Assembly (NCBI RefSeq): GCF_026626335.1
Contig: NZ_JAPNTZ010000027.1
Span: 17,496 to 81,495 of the forward strand
Reading direction: 5' to 3'
From: Paractinoplanes pyxinae
GTDB lineage: Bacteria; Actinomycetota; Actinomycetes; Mycobacteriales; Micromonosporaceae
DNA: 64,000 nt
Below the pieces are notes generated by a model. It was not told the DNA's origin, ran no database searches, and was given only the letters and a program-made list of their open reading frames with translations. Both the position numbers and the translations under genes were made by a program. Each line of letters starts with the position of its first letter. The first letter of the stretch is position 1. Below, piece by piece: positions 61,001 through 64,000 of this stretch.

Positions 61001-61300
61001 ATGACCGGCGACCAGGTGTTCCGCTCGCACGGCGACTTCCTCTGCGCAGGCGACCAGGAGGCCTTGGCATTCTGCGAGGAGATTGTCGACGTGATGATCG
61101 GTCGCTACAAAATCTCCCGCAGCGAGGCGGTGGCCTGCGTCAACCGCCAGTGGCCGGCCACCGACGCCTACTCCCGGATCGTGGGTTCGAGCATCGTCTA
61201 CCACGAGGACGCCGACTTCTGGGCCGCCGACATCTACTACGGCGGCGACTCCCGCTGGTGGCGCCCCGACGCCGACCTGCGACCGCTGCCGCCGCCCTGA
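61001..61300 (+). CDS. Hypothetical protein, 99 residues
   Basis: A small soluble acidic protein. HGDFLCAGDQEALAFCEEIVDVM, YKISRSEAVACVNRQWP, YHEDADFWAADIYYGGDSRWW and a proline-rich end are visible. The family is not recognised; the pattern of a short helical part then aromatic strands resembles uncharacterised actinobacterial proteins often found near toxin or immunity genes. ATG 61001 lies 2 bases after the ABC stump, and its stop touches the convergent TIR gene. Confidence 0.6.
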   Translation: MTGDQVFRSHGDFLCAGDQEALAFCEEIVDVMIGRYKISRSEAVACVNRQWPATDAYSRIVGSSIVYHEDADFWAADIYYGGDSRWWRPDADLRPLPPP

Positions 61301-62275
61301 CTATCGTGCGGGATGGTCGATCCACCATCGTTGTGTGTTGGCGATCTTTCCGCACTCGGTCATCGTCAGGACGCGCGGCGCGGGCCCGACGGTCGGCAGC
61401 GTGAGGCACTGCTGTTCTTTCACGCCGGTGTATCTGATCTCCCACGAGCTGGTCTTGCTGTCGCCTCGATCGATGTTGCTGAAGCGCCAGGTCGCGGCCG
61501 CCGCGCAGATCTCGGTTCCGACCAGTTCGCTGGTCAAGGCGACCAGGCAGCGATCCTCATCCTTGAACTTCAGTTTGTACGACACCGAGTCGCCGGACTT
61601 GATGGCGTTCACGTACTGGTTCGCGGCGTGAGTGCAGGGAAGCAGAACAATGGCTCCCTCGGCTCGGCGTTCGAAGGAGCGCGCTTCGACACAGGTATCG
61701 CCGTGGGCCTGAAGCTCACCGAGTTCAAACGGGATGTCGGGCGACGCCTCGGGATCATCCGGATTGAGCAGCACGACGGCGGTCGCGGTCGCTGCCACAA
61801 CGCAGGTGGCAAGGCCGGCGATCCACCATCCTCGTCGCTTCCGCGACCGATGCGGCATAGTGGAGGGCGCTCGAGTCTGCGGGCGGCCGTCGCGGTCGGA
61901 CCGGTTGGCTTCTATCGCGTTTCGCACCGCTGCCTCATCGGGAAGATGGCCGTCCCTGACGTCGATGTACTGGGTGCTGTCGAGCCTCCACCACATCTGA
62001 CCGGAGCGCAGCAACGGCACGATGACCTTGCCCGTTCTCTCGGCGAGGGTGAGCTCGCGCGCGACCCAGTTCGAGGACTCCGTCTTTTCCGTCACCACGA
62101 CCAGCATCGCGGCGCATTCGACGATTCTCTTCTCGAGCAATTGATCCCACCGGCTGCCGGCGGGAATCTCGTGGTCATACCAGACCTTGAGCCCACGATC
62201 GTTCAGATGCTCGGCCAGGTCGGCCGCATAGCGTTGATCAGCACGCGCATAACTCAGGAACACATGCTCGTCCAC
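61301..62275 (-). CDS. TIR-domain transmembrane protein with cysteine-rich ectodomain
   Basis: A 324-residue protein with three parts. Residues 1-125 are a TIR domain: EHVFLSYARADQRYAADLAEHL, GLKVWYDHEIPAGSRWDQLLE, and TEKTESSNWVARELTLAER, whose glutamate in WVAREL is where TIR NADases carry the catalytic acid. After a basic linker (HRSRKRRG) comes one helix at about 150-172 (WWIAGLATCVVAATATAVVLL). Residues 180-324 lie outside and contain six cysteines and a ricin-B-like QRWWI ending. Bacterial TIR proteins act in signalling or antiphage defence. An inside TIR with an outside sensor recalls Toll-like topology. Confidence 0.85.
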   Translation of the reverse strand: MDEHVFLSYARADQRYAADLAEHLNDRGLKVWYDHEIPAGSRWDQLLEKRIVECAAMLVVVTEKTESSNWVARELTLAERTGKVIVPLLRSGQMWWRLDSTQYIDVRDGHLPDEAAVRNAIEANRSDRDGRPQTRAPSTMPHRSRKRRGWWIAGLATCVVAATATAVVLLNPDDPEASPDIPFELGELQAHGDTCVEARSFERRAEGAIVLLPCTHAANQYVNAIKSGDSVSYKLKFKDEDRCLVALTSELVGTEICAAAATWRFSNIDRGDSKTSSWEIRYTGVKEQQCLTLPTVGPAPRVLTMTECGKIANTQRWWIDHPAR

Positions 62276-62385
62276 GCCCCCACCATAAGGAACGGGCCGG
62301 GATCCCCATCGGATTCGGCGTGCGATGCCGGCGTGCCATTATGGCGGGAAGTCGCCGGTGGGCGGCCGTGCCGCTGGAGTGGGTC

Positions 62386-63651
62386 GTGGGCATCGAGGCT
62401 GAGTTGCGGGCGGAGTTCGACCGCTGGGAGCGCAAAGAGACCGCCGCCCTGCGGGTTCTGCCGTATGTCTTGCTGGCGGTGTGCACCCTCGTGGCCTTGC
62501 TGCTGCCGTTGTGGGATGCCGAGCCGCATCTGGCGGTGATCCTGGGACTGTCGGCTGCGGCGGCCGTCTGGTTGCTGTGGTTCCACACCCTGCACCGGAA
62601 CGCCGCCTTCATGGGCCTGTACTACGCGGTGCTCATGGTGCTGGCGGCCGGCCTGGTGGTGGTCGCTCCCTGGTACGGCTTGTTCGCCTTCATCGGCTAC
62701 CCCCAGGCCTTCCACTACCTGCGGGGGCGCTGGCGCTATGCCGGCGCGGCCGCCACGTCGATGATCACGGCGGTGTCCTACCTGGGCGGGATCGCCACCA
62801 TCAGAGACGGCTTCTGGTGGGCCTGGCTCGCCATCAGCCTGATCAGCACGGTGCTGGCCTGGGGATCGTCGTACCTGATCGACATGGCCGACCAGCGCAA
62901 CGTACGCCAGAAGCAGGCGCTCGCCGAGCTGCACGAGGCCAACGCCAAGGTCGAGGCGGCGCTGGAGGAGAACGCCGGCCTGCACGCCCAGCTGCTGGTG
63001 CAGGCGCGGGAGGCCGGCGTGCTCGACGAACGCCAGCGGATGGCCCGCGAGATCCACGACACCCTGGCTCAGGGCCTCACCGGCATCCTCACCCAGCTCC
63101 AGGCCGCCCAGCAGACGCTTGAGGGCCCGCCGAGCACCCACCGCCACGTCACGAACGCGATCAACCTGGCCCGCGACAGCCTGACCGAGGCCCGCCGCAC
63201 GGTCCACGCCGTCGAGCCCGACGCGCTGGCCAAGGCCCACCTCCCCGAGGCGATCACCGACGTGGCCCGCCGCTGGTCCCAGGTCTACGACATAGACGCG
63301 ACGCTGACCGTCACCGGCGACCCTCGCCCCATGCACGCCGACGTCGAGGTAGCCCTGCTGCGAGCCGCCCAGGAGGCTTTGGCCAACGTGGCCAAACACG
63401 CCCAGGCCACCCGCGTGGCCCTGACCCTCTCGTACATGGAAGACCAACTGACTTTGGACGTACGAGACGACGGCATCGGCTTCGACCCGGACATCAGGCG
63501 CGCCCCCGGCTCCACCGACGGCGGCTTCGGCCTCACCGGCATGCGCCAGCGCGTCCAACGCCTGGCCGGCCACCTCGACATCGAGTCCGAGCCCGGCGCC
63601 GGCACCGCCATCTCAGCCTCGGTGCCCGCGCTACCGGCCCGCCCCGAATGA
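62386..63651 (+). CDS. NarL-type sensor histidine kinase
   Basis: A 421-residue membrane kinase. Six helices in residues about 24-170 (VLPYVLLAVCTLVALLLPL, LAVILGLSAAAAVWLLWF, FMGLYYAVLMVLAAGLVVV, and on to WWAWLAISLISTVLAWGSS) are followed by a coiled coil (ALAELHEANAKVEAALEEN), HisKA_3 with the phosphorylated histidine in REIHDTLAQGLTGI, and a HATPase with NVAKHAQATRVAL, DDGIGFDPD and GFGLTGMRQRVQRL. The response regulator is not visible here. GTG 62386 is preferred because GGAG precedes it; ATG 62341 gives a longer version. Confidence 0.9.
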   Translation: MGIEAELRAEFDRWERKETAALRVLPYVLLAVCTLVALLLPLWDAEPHLAVILGLSAAAAVWLLWFHTLHRNAAFMGLYYAVLMVLAAGLVVVAPWYGLFAFIGYPQAFHYLRGRWRYAGAAATSMITAVSYLGGIATIRDGFWWAWLAISLISTVLAWGSSYLIDMADQRNVRQKQALAELHEANAKVEAALEENAGLHAQLLVQAREAGVLDERQRMAREIHDTLAQGLTGILTQLQAAQQTLEGPPSTHRHVTNAINLARDSLTEARRTVHAVEPDALAKAHLPEAITDVARRWSQVYDIDATLTVTGDPRPMHADVEVALLRAAQEALANVAKHAQATRVALTLSYMEDQLTLDVRDDGIGFDPDIRRAPGSTDGGFGLTGMRQRVQRLAGHLDIESEPGAGTAISASVPALPARPE

Positions 63652-64000
63652 CCGCAGATACCGCCGCCGATAGATCCGCTGAGCCACCAACAACACCGGA
63701 AACACCCAACGCCAGGCACCCCTGGCCGGCCGGGTCAGCGACCTGATAGTCAGCCACACCCGCCCATCCGCCGACCGATGGGCGATGAAGGCTTCCTCCC
63801 CACTGACCGGATGCCCGACCAGAGTCCCGTACGCGAACCCCCGCCGCCTTGACTCGTCCACCACCTCGACCACTCGAACCGGCTCAACAACCTTCACCGG
63901 CCCCACCTTGGCCGTGACCCGGAAGTCGTCCCCGCCGACCGCCTCCATCACGAACCCGCTGCGCGTCTTGACCTGCCAGTCGAGTACCCCGGCCCCGACC
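63631..64000 (-). CDS. DUF1990-family protein (5' end beyond window)
   Basis: The C-terminal 122 residues of a DUF1990 protein run to the window edge in an open frame (VLDWQVKTRSGF just inside the edge). YGTLVGHPVSGEEAFIAHRS and the ending WVFPVLLVAQRIYRRRYL are characteristic. The same domain forms the C-terminus of the YndJ-like gene at 10570-12234. Its 3' end overlaps the kinase gene by 21 bases (convergent). Function of the domain is unknown. Confidence 0.88.
   Translation of the reverse strand, partial: VGAGVLDWQVKTRSGFVMEAVGGDDFRVTAKVGPVKVVEPVRVVEVVDESRRRGFAYGTLVGHPVSGEEAFIAHRSADGRVWLTIRSLTRPARGAWRWVFPVLLVAQRIYRRRYLRSFGAGR

Overview
The window is high-GC DNA with dense third-position G/C coding, frequent GTG/TTG starts and an actinobacterial gene stock: PASTA penicillin-binding protein, Hanks kinase with VanW, Vms1/eRF1-like plus Usp dormancy-type genes, a SARP/AfsR regulator, DUF574 methyltransferase and a DrrAB-type ABC exporter. 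I infer a filamentous actinomycete, most plausibly Micromonosporaceae (Actinoplanes-like). The genus is inferred from gene content and style, not demonstrated. The segment reads as chromosome: no transposase, integrase, phage gene, CRISPR array, rRNA or tRNA was recognised.

Layout. 1-8 kb: 3' end of a bifunctional PBP with a strong terminator, an alpha-amylase-family enzyme, small membrane and DinB-like genes, a SUKH-4-like gene, an M14 carboxypeptidase and RecQ. 8-13 kb: a 21-bp minisatellite, an orphan Flp pilin, glutathione-independent formaldehyde dehydrogenase, a YndJ/DUF1990 membrane protein interrupted by two in-frame repeat arrays, a PaaI-type thioesterase behind a perfect palindrome, and a 57-bp tandem array. 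13-24 kb: VanW plus Ser/Thr kinase, an eRF1-like / Usp / NAD-binding group, a PadR-membrane pair, a GlxA/AdpA-like regulator facing an EamA transporter, and a radical-SAM protein with unusual cysteine spacing. 24-34 kb: a 1352-residue fusion of hybrid histidine kinase, PP2C phosphatase and RsbW-like ATPase, followed by its STAS partner; a haloperoxidase-like secreted protein lacking the PSGH histidine; a second PBP, this one with PASTA; and a lipid-kinase-like protein.

34-44 kb: metallophosphoesterase, an interspersed-repeat zone, DUF574 methyltransferase, a secreted GH12 enzyme with CBM2 facing a secreted GH43 exo-arabinofuranosidase (each with a palindromic operator-like site), a 71-bp tandem array, DUF3159 and CsbD proteins, a broken DUF4232 lipoprotein, and a DUF3455 protein followed by three tandem terminator hairpins. 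44-56 kb: alpha/beta hydrolase, membrane-anchored trypsin-like protease, DrrAB-like exporter, a large SARP/AfsR regulator, an ECF sigma factor overlapping a membrane protein with an MreC-like domain, and a TctC-TctB-TctA carboxylate transporter. 56-64 kb: SGNH hydrolase, two alpha/beta hydrolases, a DHFR-like reductase, a tyrosine phosphatase, a crotonase-fold protein, an ABC-ATPase stump, a TIR-transmembrane-ectodomain protein, a NarL-type sensor kinase and part of a DUF1990 protein.

The most unusual global property is the density of unrelated tandem and interspersed repeats (units of 18, 21, 34, about 54, 57 and 71 bp) between genes and inside one coding sequence. The best candidates for new biology are the CX8CX2C radical-SAM protein, the sigma factor / MreC-like pair, the TIR membrane protein, the kinase-phosphatase-RsbW fusion and the shared repeat family at 12 and 35 kb.
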